From NCBI RefSeq assembly GCF_011044975.1, contig NZ_JAAKZV010000027.1, positions 1 to 51,974 of the forward strand: 51,974 nt of DNA, written 5' to 3'. The translations under genes and the position numbers were made by a program. Shown piece by piece: positions 8,462 through 16,197 of this stretch. Below the pieces are notes generated by a model that saw nothing but the letters and a program-made list of their open reading frames with translations, made no database searches and was not told where the DNA came from. Each line of letters begins with the position of its first letter. Position 1 is the first letter of the stretch. The stretch comes from Streptomyces coryli. Lineage in GTDB: Bacteria; Actinomycetota; Actinomycetes; Streptomycetales; Streptomycetaceae.

Positions 8462-9351
8462 TGAGCGCGAACGAACCCTCCGTAAACGGCGCCAGACGCA
8501 CCCCCGAGGGCGTGGCGGATGTCCTCCGAGCGCGCATCCGCTCGGGGGAACTGGCGCCAGGCGCGAGCCTGCCGACGCAAAAAGAGCTGGAAGACGAGTT
8601 CCACGTGACCCGCGGCACGGTCCGCCAGGCGCTGGCCCGGCTCAAGCAGGAGAAGCTCCTCGCGGACGTCGGCCGGGGCTCGCCACCGACCGTGGCGACT
8701 ACGCTCGGTGACGCGCCGCAGTCGGCGGGAGTGGCTCTGGCTGACCGGATCGGGGCGGCTTTCCAGGCCAAGCACGTGACCCTGGACGTCTATTCGCTGA
8801 CGACAGAGACCCTGAACAAGGCGATCGCGACGCAGATACTCGACATCGAATCCGGCGAGTCGGAGGCGCCGGAGTCGATCAAGGTACGCATCATGCTCCC
8901 GTCACCCGAGACCCGCCTGGCACTCCCGAAGTCGACCGCCGATCCGGACGACGAACGGCCGGGCAAGCGCCTGCACAGCCTGATCCGGCTGAACGCCACC
9001 AACCTGCAGCACGCGCTTCTCGACCTCCAGGAGCGCGGCGTGGTGCCCGAAGTGAAGATCGAGATCAAGTCCCTCGACATGACCCCGACCCACAAGCTCT
9101 ATCTGCTCAACGGCACCGAGGCGCTGTTCAGTCCGTACGCCGTCGAGATCCGCAAGGTCAAGATCGCCCCCGGCACGCGCGGCGAGCAGCTCGAGATCTA
9201 CGACGTCATGGGCCTGGAAGCCAAGCTCTTCCGCTTCTCCGCCGCTCAGGACGCCCGGGACGAGCAGGACATGGCGCTGGTCGAGTACTGGCAACTCTGG
9301 TTCGAGTCGTACTGGTCAACGATCTCTTCGTCCTGGACACTTGGCCCTTGA
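8461..9351 (+). CDS. GntR-headed regulator with PLD-like sensor domain (module A)
   Basis: This 296-residue protein has an N-terminal GntR winged helix (TQKELEDEFHVTRGTVRQALARLKQEKLL, in two parts, about residues 39-67). The remaining 200 residues are not FadR, HutC or MocR type. They contain IKVRIMLPSPETRLALP and HKLYLLNGTEALFSPY, which resemble the strand-loop pattern of phospholipase-D domains with the catalytic HxK(x)4D lost; TrmB-type regulators use such a fold to sense ligands. That assignment is inference. The stop overlaps a possible TTG start of the HAD gene. GTG 8461 has no clear ribosome site and may be leaderless. Confidence 0.8.
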   Translation: MSANEPSVNGARRTPEGVADVLRARIRSGELAPGASLPTQKELEDEFHVTRGTVRQALARLKQEKLLADVGRGSPPTVATTLGDAPQSAGVALADRIGAAFQAKHVTLDVYSLTTETLNKAIATQILDIESGESEAPESIKVRIMLPSPETRLALPKSTADPDDERPGKRLHSLIRLNATNLQHALLDLQERGVVPEVKIEIKSLDMTPTHKLYLLNGTEALFSPYAVEIRKVKIAPGTRGEQLEIYDVMGLEAKLFRFSAAQDARDEQDMALVEYWQLWFESYWSTISSSWTLGP

Positions 9352-9380
9352 CCAGCGGCCAACCGACGGACGGGACAGAT

Positions 9381-10073
9381 GTGACCCATCTGCAGACGCT
9401 CCTGGAGTCCGCCGAGTGCGTGCTCTTCGACTTCGACGGTCCCGTATGCCAGCTGTTCGCCGCCCACTCGGCGGCGGATGTCACCGCCACGCTGGCAGCC
9501 GCCGTGGACAGGTCAGAACCGGACCTGCTCACGGACGAACAGCGGCAAGGCGCCGACCCCTTGGGGATCCTGAGGTCCGTCGCCGCAGCGAGACCTGGCA
9601 GTCCTCTGGTGCGGCAGGTCGAGCAGTTGCTGGCGCGGGAGGAGCGGCGGGCCGCCGTGCATGCCCGGCCCACGGAGTACGCGGACCCCCTCATCCGCAC
9701 GCTGGCCAGTAGCCACACCCTGGCCATCACGTCCAACAACTCCCCCGGCGCCATACACGAATACCTCAACACCCGTGCCGGCGTCGGCTCGTGCTTCGAG
9801 TCCGTCTACGGACGCGCCGAGTCGGCCGAGCACCTCAAGCCCGACCCGTACTGCCTCGTGTGCGCTCTCGACTCGACGGGTGCGGCTCGCGACCAGACGC
9901 TGATGATCGGCGATGCGCCGGCCGACTACGAAGCCGCCCGGCGGGCCGGGGTGGGTTTCATCGGCTTCGCATCGCAGGAGTCCCGGGAGCACGCGCTGCG
10001 CGAAGCGGGCGCCCGCACGATCGTGACCTCACTGGAGGAGCTGCTCGAAGCCGCCAGAACCGTGCGGCACTAG
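9381..10073 (+). CDS. HAD-family phosphatase (module A)
   Basis: This 230-residue HAD hydrolase has motif I at VLFDFDGPV (nucleophile D17, acid D19), motif II at TSNNS, the Lys of motif III in HLKPDP, and motif IV at GDAPADYEAA. It resembles phosphoglycolate-type phosphatases but the substrate is unknown. GTG 9381 is chosen because GACGGGAC precedes it; TTG 9348, overlapping the regulator stop, is an alternative that would couple translation. It is one of a pair: the paralogue lies at 11216-12010. The expected role is to remove a phosphate that the neighbouring kinase may add. Confidence 0.88.
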   Translation: MTHLQTLLESAECVLFDFDGPVCQLFAAHSAADVTATLAAAVDRSEPDLLTDEQRQGADPLGILRSVAAARPGSPLVRQVEQLLAREERRAAVHARPTEYADPLIRTLASSHTLAITSNNSPGAIHEYLNTRAGVGSCFESVYGRAESAEHLKPDPYCLVCALDSTGAARDQTLMIGDAPADYEAARRAGVGFIGFASQESREHALREAGARTIVTSLEELLEAARTVRH

Positions 10074-10086
10074 CCCACCGTCCGGT

Positions 10087-10102
10087 CGCCGGGCGCCCGG
10101 CG
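10087..10102. other. 16-bp perfect palindrome between HAD A and kinase A
   Basis: CGCCGGGCGCCCGGCG is fully self-complementary and lies 14 bases after the HAD stop. It could weaken read-through into the kinase gene or act as a protein site; there is no U-run. Confidence 0.3.
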
Positions 10103-10183
10103 CCCACAACTGCCCCGCAACCCATTCGTTGTTCCATACGCGGGAGAACCCTCCCACCGACCAGCACTCCGGAAGCCACGGCA

Positions 10184-11272
10184 ATGACACCAATGGAGCA
10201 GACGATCGCCCGCCTCAATGTCGTGCCCGGAGACATTGTAGGTCCGCTCAAGGGGAACCACCACGAAACCTACGCGGTACGGCTGGGCCCCGATTCAGGC
10301 CTGCCGCCTCATTTCGCCTGGGTGAAGTTCAAGGATCCCCGCGCGCACGTGTTCTGGTTCGACCGCCGCTGCTTCAAATCCGAGGGTTTGCTGCTCAAAT
10401 CCCTGCGCGGCAGGATCAATAACGTACCCGACGTCGAATCGCTGTCCGGCGCCACCGTCCAGCAGTTCATCGAGGGCCATACGCTGGGGTCGACCCGAAG
10501 TCCCGGCGAAACGGTTCCCAAGCAGTACATCGACCAGATCCTGGAAAGAATCAACCAGGCGGTATCGGTCGAGCCGTACGAGTTGAGCCACCTCGAACGC
10601 ATCTGCAGCAAGAGGGACCGGGCCGGCGCCGGGAATACGGGCGACTTTCTGCTCGGCCTGCTGCGCTACACGGACAAGAAAGTGTACCGCCAGTTCAGAG
10701 GCGAATACGGCCAGCTCTTCGACGCTCTGAGCATTCGGCGCCCGTTATTTCGGCGGTTCAGGAAAACCGTCAAGTCCCACAGGATGGCGTCGCGGAGTTT
10801 TTCGCTGCTGCACGCGGATCTGCACAGCGAGAACTTCATCATCGACGACTTCGATCAATTGTGGGTCATCGACTGGGAGCTCGCCATGATCGGCGACCCC
10901 CTCTACGAGCTGGCAACTCATCTCCATCTGATGAAGTACCCGGGCGAGCAGGAGAAAGAGGTCCGCGAGCGCTGGCGTGAAGCCGCAGGGGACACGCGCT
11001 TCGATGCCACGGCCGGCATGGACGAGGATCTGCCCCTCCTCCTGGCCTACAAGCAGTTGCAGTCCTTGTGCACCGATGTCGTCCGCCAGGCGATGACCCT
11101 CCGGACCACTCGGCCACTGGAGCGGGAAGAGCAGTTGGCGAAGTCGGCGGGGGTCATCCACGAAGTCCTTCACCAGGCCGGCGAGTCTCTGAAACTGCCG
11201 ATCGACACCGTGCCGTCACCGGCGGCGGTGAACAGCATCTGCGCGAACTGGCTGACCCGGACGTCGCGCTAG
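10184..11272 (+). CDS. APH/choline-kinase-fold phosphotransferase (module A)
   Basis: This 362-residue kinase has a Brenner motif HADLHSEN (H210, D212, N217) and the metal-binding Asp of VIDWE at D230, followed by DPLYELATHL, as in aminoglycoside and choline/thiamine kinases. Its N-terminal loop G-N-H-H-x-x-Y matches the loop of the module B kinase. It should transfer the gamma-phosphate of ATP to a small hydroxyl compound; the substrate is unknown. ATG 10184 has GGAAG about 8 bases upstream. Its last 57 bases overlap the 3' end of the converging module B HAD gene. Confidence 0.85.
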   Translation: MTPMEQTIARLNVVPGDIVGPLKGNHHETYAVRLGPDSGLPPHFAWVKFKDPRAHVFWFDRRCFKSEGLLLKSLRGRINNVPDVESLSGATVQQFIEGHTLGSTRSPGETVPKQYIDQILERINQAVSVEPYELSHLERICSKRDRAGAGNTGDFLLGLLRYTDKKVYRQFRGEYGQLFDALSIRRPLFRRFRKTVKSHRMASRSFSLLHADLHSENFIIDDFDQLWVIDWELAMIGDPLYELATHLHLMKYPGEQEKEVRERWREAAGDTRFDATAGMDEDLPLLLAYKQLQSLCTDVVRQAMTLRTTRPLEREEQLAKSAGVIHEVLHQAGESLKLPIDTVPSPAAVNSICANWLTRTSR

Positions 11273-12010
11273 CCGCAGCACATCGGAAATCTCCCCCATC
11301 GAACGGACAATCACGTCCGCACCGGCATTCCGCAGCCTCAGGAACTTCGCATCATTGTGCGCGAAGCCGACGAACGGCACCCCTGCCGCGCCCGCCGCGG
11401 CCAAGTCGGATGGCTGATCGCCGATGAACAGGCAGGCTTCAGCCGGGAGATCGAGGCTGCTGAGCGCGCTCAGCAGGCTCCGCGGGTGAGGTTTCATCAG
11501 CAACGGCTCGTTCGGCAGCCGGCCATGAATGCTGTGTACGCCGCCGAGCAGCCATTGCCGCACCAAGTACTGCAATACGGCCTTGGGCGCGTTGTTGGTC
11601 ACGATTGCCTGCCGGACCGATTTCTCGGCCAGTCCGGCGAACAGATCGGCGAATCCGGGAGTGGGCTCGGCCGTACGGGCAGCGATGAGCTCATGCGCTT
11701 CGATGACGGCGTCCAGCCTGCGCAGGAAGGAGTCCGGATGCTTCTCCAGCAGACCGACCCCGAGCCGTAGCGATCTGACCTGCAGCAGAACCCCGTGCGG
11801 ATCCTCCGACTCCTCCATCACGGCAGGCAGCGGCCCGCCGAGCCACGCCCTGACGATCTCCTTGACTTCCTTGGCGGCAACCAGCGTTGGGTACCCATGG
11901 AAAAGCCTGGTCACCGGACCGTCGAAGTCGTAGAGCACCGCCTCACACCGCGTCAGCTGCTCGGCCAGCAGTCCCGCGCCAACCGTCGTCCCGCACCGCT
12001 CGTGACCCAT
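11216..12010 (-). CDS. HAD-family phosphatase (module B)
   Basis: This 264-residue HAD protein is a paralogue of the 9381-10073 product: motif I AVLYDFDGPV (D28, D30), motif II VTNNA, Lys of LMKPHP, and motif IV IGDQPSDLAAA. It is transcribed away from the module B regulator rather than behind it. The start is uncertain: ATG 12010 is used, while GTG 12040 lies directly against an AGGGGAGG and is too close to use it. Substrate unknown. The conserved grouping of regulator, phosphatase and kinase in two different layouts suggests one functional system. Confidence 0.85.
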   Translation of the reverse strand: MGHERCGTTVGAGLLAEQLTRCEAVLYDFDGPVTRLFHGYPTLVAAKEVKEIVRAWLGGPLPAVMEESEDPHGVLLQVRSLRLGVGLLEKHPDSFLRRLDAVIEAHELIAARTAEPTPGFADLFAGLAEKSVRQAIVTNNAPKAVLQYLVRQWLLGGVHSIHGRLPNEPLLMKPHPRSLLSALSSLDLPAEACLFIGDQPSDLAAAGAAGVPFVGFAHNDAKFLRLRNAGADVIVRSMGEISDVLRLARRPGQPVRADAVHRRR

Positions 12011-12088
12011 CTGCACGGTGCCAGTGTGATCGATACGCACCCTCCCCTAACGACCGGGCGGGGTGTACGTGTCGTAGCTCCCACCAAT

Positions 12089-12114
12089 GGCGTCAACAAC
12101 CCCACTATGACGCC
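12089..12114. promoter_or_regulatory. Inverted repeat in divergent promoter of module B
   Basis: GGCGTCA at 12089-12095 pairs with TGACGCC at 12108-12114 across 12 bases. It sits in the 112-142 base space between the divergent HAD B and regulator B genes and could be a shared operator. Confidence 0.35.
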
Positions 12115-12140
12115 CCGTAGAGACCCACGCCCACAAGCCC

Positions 12141-12153
12141 TACCGTTGGCCCG
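12141..12153 (+). promoter_or_regulatory. Minus-10 element set for a leaderless start
   Basis: TACCGT at 12141-12146 lies 6 bases before GTG 12153, with no purine-rich ribosome site between. The arrangement mirrors that of the paralogous regulator at 8461. Confidence 0.45.
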
Positions 12154-13034
12154 TGAGCACCGAACGGTCGAACGGCTCGCCCTCTCCCGAGGCAGTCGCG
12201 GACGCCCTGCGCAACCGCATCCGCTCGGGTGCGCTGGTGCCGGGCGATCCCTTGCCTACGCAGAAGGAGCTGACGGAACAGTTCGGCGTGGAGCGGGCTG
12301 CGGTGCGGCTGGCACTGGAGCGGCTCAAGGCCGAGAAGCTGCTGACGAATGTCGGGCGAGGCGCACCGCCGAAGGTCGCCGAGCTGCCGACGGGCCAGCA
12401 GGTGGACCCGGAGCCCGCTATCACTGCTCTGGAGGAGCGAATCATCGCGGCCTTCCGGCAGAAGCACGTGGTGCTCGACGCGTTCACCCTCACCACCGAG
12501 ACCCTCAACACAGCCCTGCGGAACACGCACACCGCCGTGACCATGGGCGAGCTCACCCAGCCCGCCTCGCTCAAGGTGCGGCTCATGGTGCCCACTGCGG
12601 ACACCCGGCTCGCGCTGCCGAAACTGGTCGACGACCCCGACGATCCGCGACCGCTGCGCCGCCTGCAGCAGCTCATGCGTAGCCAGCTCAGCCTCTTCGA
12701 GCACAACGTCACCTCACTCGCCCGGCCCGGGGACGTGGACCTCGCGATCAAGACCGTTCCGGTGACGCCGTCGTTCAAGCTGTACCTGATCAACAAGATC
12801 GAGGCACTGATGGGGTACTACCCAGTGCTCCGGCACGAGGTATCCGACAGCTCGCCGACCGGCAGCGAGATGGAGATCTACGACTTCAAGGGTCACACCA
12901 CCAAGCTCTTCCGCTCTCGCGCCGACGAGCTGCAGGTCGGCAGCCACGACACGGCGTTCGTGCAGGAGTCCCAGGCATGGTTCAACTCCTGGTGGGACAC
13001 CATTGCCCAGGATTACGACCCTGGAGTCCCATGA
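12153..13034 (+). CDS. GntR-headed regulator with PLD-like sensor domain (module B)
   Basis: This 293-residue paralogue of the 8461-9351 regulator has a winged helix beginning TQKELTEQFGVERAAVRLAL. Its sensor domain shares FTLTTETLNTALR, LKVRLMVPTADTRLALP and FKLYLINKIEALMGYYPV with the other copy. The HxK pair expected in an active phospholipase-D domain is absent here (FK instead of HK), so an enzymatic role is unlikely and ligand sensing is more plausible. The stop overlaps the kinase ATG (ATGA at 13031-13034), tying kinase production to the regulator. Confidence 0.8.
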   Translation: MSTERSNGSPSPEAVADALRNRIRSGALVPGDPLPTQKELTEQFGVERAAVRLALERLKAEKLLTNVGRGAPPKVAELPTGQQVDPEPAITALEERIIAAFRQKHVVLDAFTLTTETLNTALRNTHTAVTMGELTQPASLKVRLMVPTADTRLALPKLVDDPDDPRPLRRLQQLMRSQLSLFEHNVTSLARPGDVDLAIKTVPVTPSFKLYLINKIEALMGYYPVLRHEVSDSSPTGSEMEIYDFKGHTTKLFRSRADELQVGSHDTAFVQESQAWFNSWWDTIAQDYDPGVP

Positions 13035-14116
13035 GTCGCGGCATTCCACGGCGGCCCGCGCGCGGCAGTCTGCGGCTTCGGTTGCGGTTTGAGTTGAACA
13101 AGCGGCATCCCGGGCGGAGGCTGCTTGCCGGGTATCACAACCGGAATTACGTTGCGCCGCTGGGGAAGGGGCTCGCTGCGATAGCGGGGTGTGCGCCGGG
13201 TACGTACGCGAAGTTCCGGATACCGCTGCGCACCCTCGAAGTCGTGCCGCGCTGCTGGGAGGACGAGCAGGACGTGCTGGACGCGGTGCAGGGTCACGTG
13301 CGGCACGTACCGACGCCGCTGGCCCGGGTGGGCAAGAAGCAGGCGCTGCACACGTACGTCGAAGGCCTGCCGCTCGGCTATCGCTACGCCCGCGGGGACC
13401 GCATCGACCAGCGCGTACTGGTGCGGATCGTCGAGGTGATGAAGCAGATCGCGGACGTGCCGTCAGCGGCCGTGCCACCGCGCCCCCAGGGCTGGCCCAA
13501 GAGCGGCGACAGCCCGGAATTCCTGCGGCAGCTGGTCCGCTTCGCGGAGCAGCGGGTGCGGCAGCGCTACCGGTCCGACTTCGGCGGGCTCTTCGACAGC
13601 GTCGGCATACCGCACGACGTCGTGACCCGCTTCGACAAGCCGGCCGCCGGCCTCGCCCGCCGCGACTTCTGCCTGCTGCACACCGACCTCCACCGCGGCA
13701 ATCTCGTGCTGCTGCCCGGCGGCGACGAGCTCCTCGTCATCGACTGGGAGATCGCCCTGTACGGCGACCCGCTGCACGAACTCGCCACCCACCTGGTCCG
13801 GATGGGCTACCGCGACGAGGAGTGGGAGACCGTGGTCGAGCTGTGGAAGCAGCGGTTCGGACGCGGCCACGAGATCGACTACGACCTCGCCGTCTACGTC
13901 GCCTTCGAGCGCGCGCAGTCCGTACTCACCGACACCATGCGCGCGGCTCAGAGCCTGAAGTCCCACCCGTCGCCCTGGGCGCTGGCAGGCGCCGCCGAGA
14001 ACATCTCCCGCGCCCTGGCCGTGGCCGAGATTCAGCCCCCGAAGCAGCGGGAGATCAGCCAAGCGCTGCGCGCCTGGCTGCGCCACCGCAGCGCCCCCGC
14101 TCCGAGCCGCACCTGA
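13031..14116 (+). CDS. APH/choline-kinase-fold phosphotransferase (module B)
   Basis: This 361-residue kinase has HTDLHRGN (H217, D219, N224) and the IDWE Asp at D238, followed by DPLHELATHL. The N-terminal loop G-Y-H-N-x-x-Y is typical of phosphotransferases of this kind, and YAKFRIP supplies a likely ATP-binding Lys. It is a paralogue of the module A kinase, of nearly the same length, but its N-terminus is Arg-rich. It is translationally coupled to regulator B by a 4-base overlap. Substrate unknown. Confidence 0.87.
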   Translation: MSRGIPRRPARGSLRLRLRFELNKRHPGRRLLAGYHNRNYVAPLGKGLAAIAGCAPGTYAKFRIPLRTLEVVPRCWEDEQDVLDAVQGHVRHVPTPLARVGKKQALHTYVEGLPLGYRYARGDRIDQRVLVRIVEVMKQIADVPSAAVPPRPQGWPKSGDSPEFLRQLVRFAEQRVRQRYRSDFGGLFDSVGIPHDVVTRFDKPAAGLARRDFCLLHTDLHRGNLVLLPGGDELLVIDWEIALYGDPLHELATHLVRMGYRDEEWETVVELWKQRFGRGHEIDYDLAVYVAFERAQSVLTDTMRAAQSLKSHPSPWALAGAAENISRALAVAEIQPPKQREISQALRAWLRHRSAPAPSRT

Positions 14117-14146
14117 GATCCGGGCGCCGGTGCGTAAGGTGGAGGC

Positions 14147-14563
14147 ATGACCGACGCATCGCCCGAGAACACCGAGCACGCGCACGATCCTGAGGTGCTG
14201 GAGCTGGCCGGGAAGGTGTTTGATCTGGCGCGGCAGGGGGAGGCGGACACCCTTGCGGCGTATGTGGATGCCGGGGTGCCGGCCACGCTGACCAATGACA
14301 AGGGGGACACCCTCGTCATGCTGGCCGCCTATCACGGGCATGCCGCCGCCGTGCGGGTGCTGCTCGAGCGCGGGGCGGATGCCGATCAGGCCAATGACCG
14401 CGGGCAGACGCCGCTGGCCGGGGCCGTCTTCAAGGGGGCGGATGACGTGGTGCGGGTGCTGGTCGAGTACGGGGCCGATCCTGGCGCCGGGACACCGTCG
14501 GCCGTCGATACGGCGCGGATGTTCGGGAAGGACGGGCTCGTCGAGCTCTTCGAGGGGAAGTAA
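14147..14563 (+). CDS. Ankyrin-repeat protein
   Basis: This 138-residue protein consists of about three ankyrin repeats. The repeats are recognisable from KGDTLVMLAAYHGHAAAVRVLLERGADAD and RGQTPLAGAVFKGADDVVRVLVEYGADPG (each given in part), preceded by a degenerate helix pair. Ankyrin repeats mediate protein binding; no catalytic part is present and no signal peptide is seen. The codon choice includes more unusual third positions (GCG, GGG, CTC mixed) than its neighbours but remains streptomycete. It starts 30 bases after the kinase stop. Confidence 0.85.
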   Translation: MTDASPENTEHAHDPEVLELAGKVFDLARQGEADTLAAYVDAGVPATLTNDKGDTLVMLAAYHGHAAAVRVLLERGADADQANDRGQTPLAGAVFKGADDVVRVLVEYGADPGAGTPSAVDTARMFGKDGLVELFEGK

Positions 14564-14564
14564 C

Positions 14565-14583
14565 TCGCGATACAGTCGCGATA
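14565..14583. promoter_or_regulatory. TCGCGATA direct repeat
   Basis: TCGCGATA occurs at 14565-14572 and again at 14576-14583, about 70 bases before the XRE gene. TCGCGA is itself palindromic, so each copy is a potential protein site. Confidence 0.35.
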
Positions 14584-14602
14584 TGTGGCGTGTGACACAG
14601 TA

Positions 14603-14630
14603 GCTAGCAAGTGCTTGCAATAGTTAGCAC
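14603..14630. promoter_or_regulatory. Operator candidate upstream of XRE/HbhA operon
   Basis: GCAAGTGCTTGC at 14607-14618 is an inverted repeat (GCAAG, 2 bases, CTTGC). It is flanked by TAGC and TTAGC elements, giving extended dyad symmetry. It lies 30-45 bases before the XRE start and is a likely autoregulatory site. Confidence 0.5.
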
Positions 14631-14649
14631 GGCGCGGCAGCCTTGAGGC

Positions 14650-15060
14650 ATGGCTTCACTCAATCCCGGCGGTATCGGCGAGTTCCTGAAGGAGCAGCGG
14701 CGCAACGCGCAGCTGAGCCTGCGGCAGCTCGCCGATGCCGCCGGGGTGTCCAATCCGTATCTGAGCCAGATCGAGCGCGGCCTGCGCAAGCCGAGCGCCG
14801 AGATCCTGCAGCAGCTGGCGAAGGCGCTGCGGATCTCCGCGGAGACGCTGTATGTGCGGGCCGGGATCCTCGAGCCCGAGCGGGAGGGGGAGGGCGAGAC
14901 GCCGGCCGGTGCCGCGGTGCGGCACGCGATTCTCGTCGACCCCTCGATCAATGAGCGGCAGAAGCACGCGCTGCTGCAGATCTACGACTCCTTCCGCAAG
15001 GAGAACGAGCACCAAGATCACGCCGACGCAGGCGATTCCTCAGGGAGGGAACCCTCATGA
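14650..15060 (+). CDS. XRE-family regulator (Rv0474-like)
   Basis: This 136-residue protein has an N-terminal HTH_3 domain (LKEQRRNAQLSLRQLADAAG then SNPYLSQIERGLRKPS, residues about 12-60) and a short helical C-terminal part. The following two genes are HbhA-like and DUF2516, the same order as Rv0474, Rv0475 (hbhA) and Rv0476 in Mycobacterium tuberculosis, so it is probably the local repressor. The stop overlaps the next ATG by four bases. Regulation by the dyad at 14607-14618 is inferred. Confidence 0.85.
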   Translation: MASLNPGGIGEFLKEQRRNAQLSLRQLADAAGVSNPYLSQIERGLRKPSAEILQQLAKALRISAETLYVRAGILEPEREGEGETPAGAAVRHAILVDPSINERQKHALLQIYDSFRKENEHQDHADAGDSSGREPS

Positions 15061-15692
15061 CCATTCAGGACGACGTCCGCAAGACGCTCTCCGACCCGAC
15101 CCCGCTCTACGCCGTGGCCGGCACCGCCGACCTCGCCATCGAGAAGCTGCGGGAGGTGCCCGCGCTGGTCGAGAAGCTGCGCGAGCAGGCCCCGGACCGT
15201 ATCGAGGCCGTGCGCAAGACCGACCCGAAGGTCTACCAGGAGCGCGCGACCGAGCGGGCCAAGGAGGCGCAGGCCAAGCTGAGCGACGCGCTCGGCACCC
15301 TGGACACCGACATCAAGAAGCTGCGCGAGTCCGCCCAGGACCTGGCGCTGCAGGGTGTCGGCCGGGCCGCGGAGTACGCGGTCAAGGCGCGGGAGACGTA
15401 CGACGAGCTGGCCGAGCGCGGGCAGAAGGCCGTCAAGGAGTGGCGCGGTGAGGCCGCCGAGAAGATCGAGGTGACCACCGAGGTCGTCCGGCCGGCGCCG
15501 GAGCCCGAGGTCGCCCCGAAGGCCGAGCCGAAGCCGGAGCCCAAGGCCGCCGACGAGCCGAAGCCGGCCGCCGCCAAGCCCGCGGCGAAGAAGACCAGCG
15601 CCGCGAAGAAGCCGGCCGCGAAGAAGACGACGACCGCCAAGGCGACCCAGACCCCCGCCAAGAAGACGGCGTCCCCCAAGAACGACAGCTGA
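15057..15692 (+). CDS. HbhA-like coiled-coil protein with Lys/Ala/Pro tail
   Basis: This 211-residue protein has a long amphipathic helical domain (residues about 10-140), rich in Glu, Lys and Arg, followed by a tail made of Pro/Glu/Ala then repeated AAKK-type lysine blocks. This is the architecture of mycobacterial heparin-binding haemagglutinin HbhA, whose basic tail binds heparan sulfate or anionic polymers. It has no signal peptide, as is true of HbhA. In a non-pathogenic streptomycete the role is more likely in envelope, DNA or lipid association; this is inference. The ATG overlaps the XRE stop. Confidence 0.8.
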   Translation: MTIQDDVRKTLSDPTPLYAVAGTADLAIEKLREVPALVEKLREQAPDRIEAVRKTDPKVYQERATERAKEAQAKLSDALGTLDTDIKKLRESAQDLALQGVGRAAEYAVKARETYDELAERGQKAVKEWRGEAAEKIEVTTEVVRPAPEPEVAPKAEPKPEPKAADEPKPAAAKPAAKKTSAAKKPAAKKTTTAKATQTPAKKTASPKNDS

Positions 15693-15788
15693 GCGAGACC
15701 GCAGCCGTCGGCGGGCCGGGCACATACCCTGTGTCCGGCCCGTTGTACGGGTACGGTTTCCTAAGCTGAGGCCCTCAATTTTCTGGCG

Positions 15789-16133
15789 GTGGTTCGGGTG
15801 CTGGTCAACGGCTTCTACTCGGTGGTGAGCTGGATCTTCCTGGCTCTCACCGTGTTCGCGGGCGTGGCGCTCGTGATGGCGGCGATCGCCCGCGAGGACG
15901 CGTACCGCGCCGCGAGCAAGAACACCAAGCAGTTCTGGCTGATCATTCTGGGCGTGGCCTTCGCCATCATGCTGCTGGTGCCGATGATGTTCCTGCAGAT
16001 CATCGCCGTGATCGCGGCCATCGTCTTCATGGTGGACGTGCGCCCGGCGCTGCGGCAGGTCTCCGGCAAGGGCGGCGGCCGGCGCGGCTCCAGCTCGGAC
16101 GGGCCGTACGGGCCGTACAACGGTGGCCGGTAG
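15789..16133 (+). CDS. DUF2516 membrane protein (Rv0476-like)
   Basis: This 114-residue protein has two to three membrane helices (VSWIFLALTVFAGVALVM, then FWLIILGVAFAIMLLV and MFLQIIAVIAAIVFMV) and a Gly/Ser/Arg-rich cytoplasmic tail. It matches the DUF2516 family found next to hbhA in mycobacteria. GTG 15789 is used; GTG 15798 in the same frame is possible. It is separated from the HbhA-like gene by 96 bases and so may have its own promoter. The function is not known. Confidence 0.78.
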   Translation: MVRVLVNGFYSVVSWIFLALTVFAGVALVMAAIAREDAYRAASKNTKQFWLIILGVAFAIMLLVPMMFLQIIAVIAAIVFMVDVRPALRQVSGKGGGRRGSSSDGPYGPYNGGR

Positions 16134-16150
16134 CAGACCCCACCGAACAG

Positions 16151-16175
16151 CCCGTAGCAGATAGTCCGCTACGGG
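16151..16175. promoter_or_regulatory. MarR operator, site 1
   Basis: CCCGTAGC and GCTACGGG form a perfect 8-bp inverted repeat with a 9-base centre, 22 bases before the marR-type gene. The 14-mer CCGTAGCAGATAGT (16152-16165) recurs in reverse orientation at 16713-16726 in front of the transporter gene. Confidence 0.6.
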
Positions 16176-16197
16176 ACGGAACCCTACACTGGGCGCC

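Noticed and set aside
12011-12040. GTG 12040 as the start of HAD B
   Set aside because: The purine-rich AGGGGAGG is directly next to this codon and leaves no spacing; the ten extra residues have no match in the paralogue. The true start stays uncertain.
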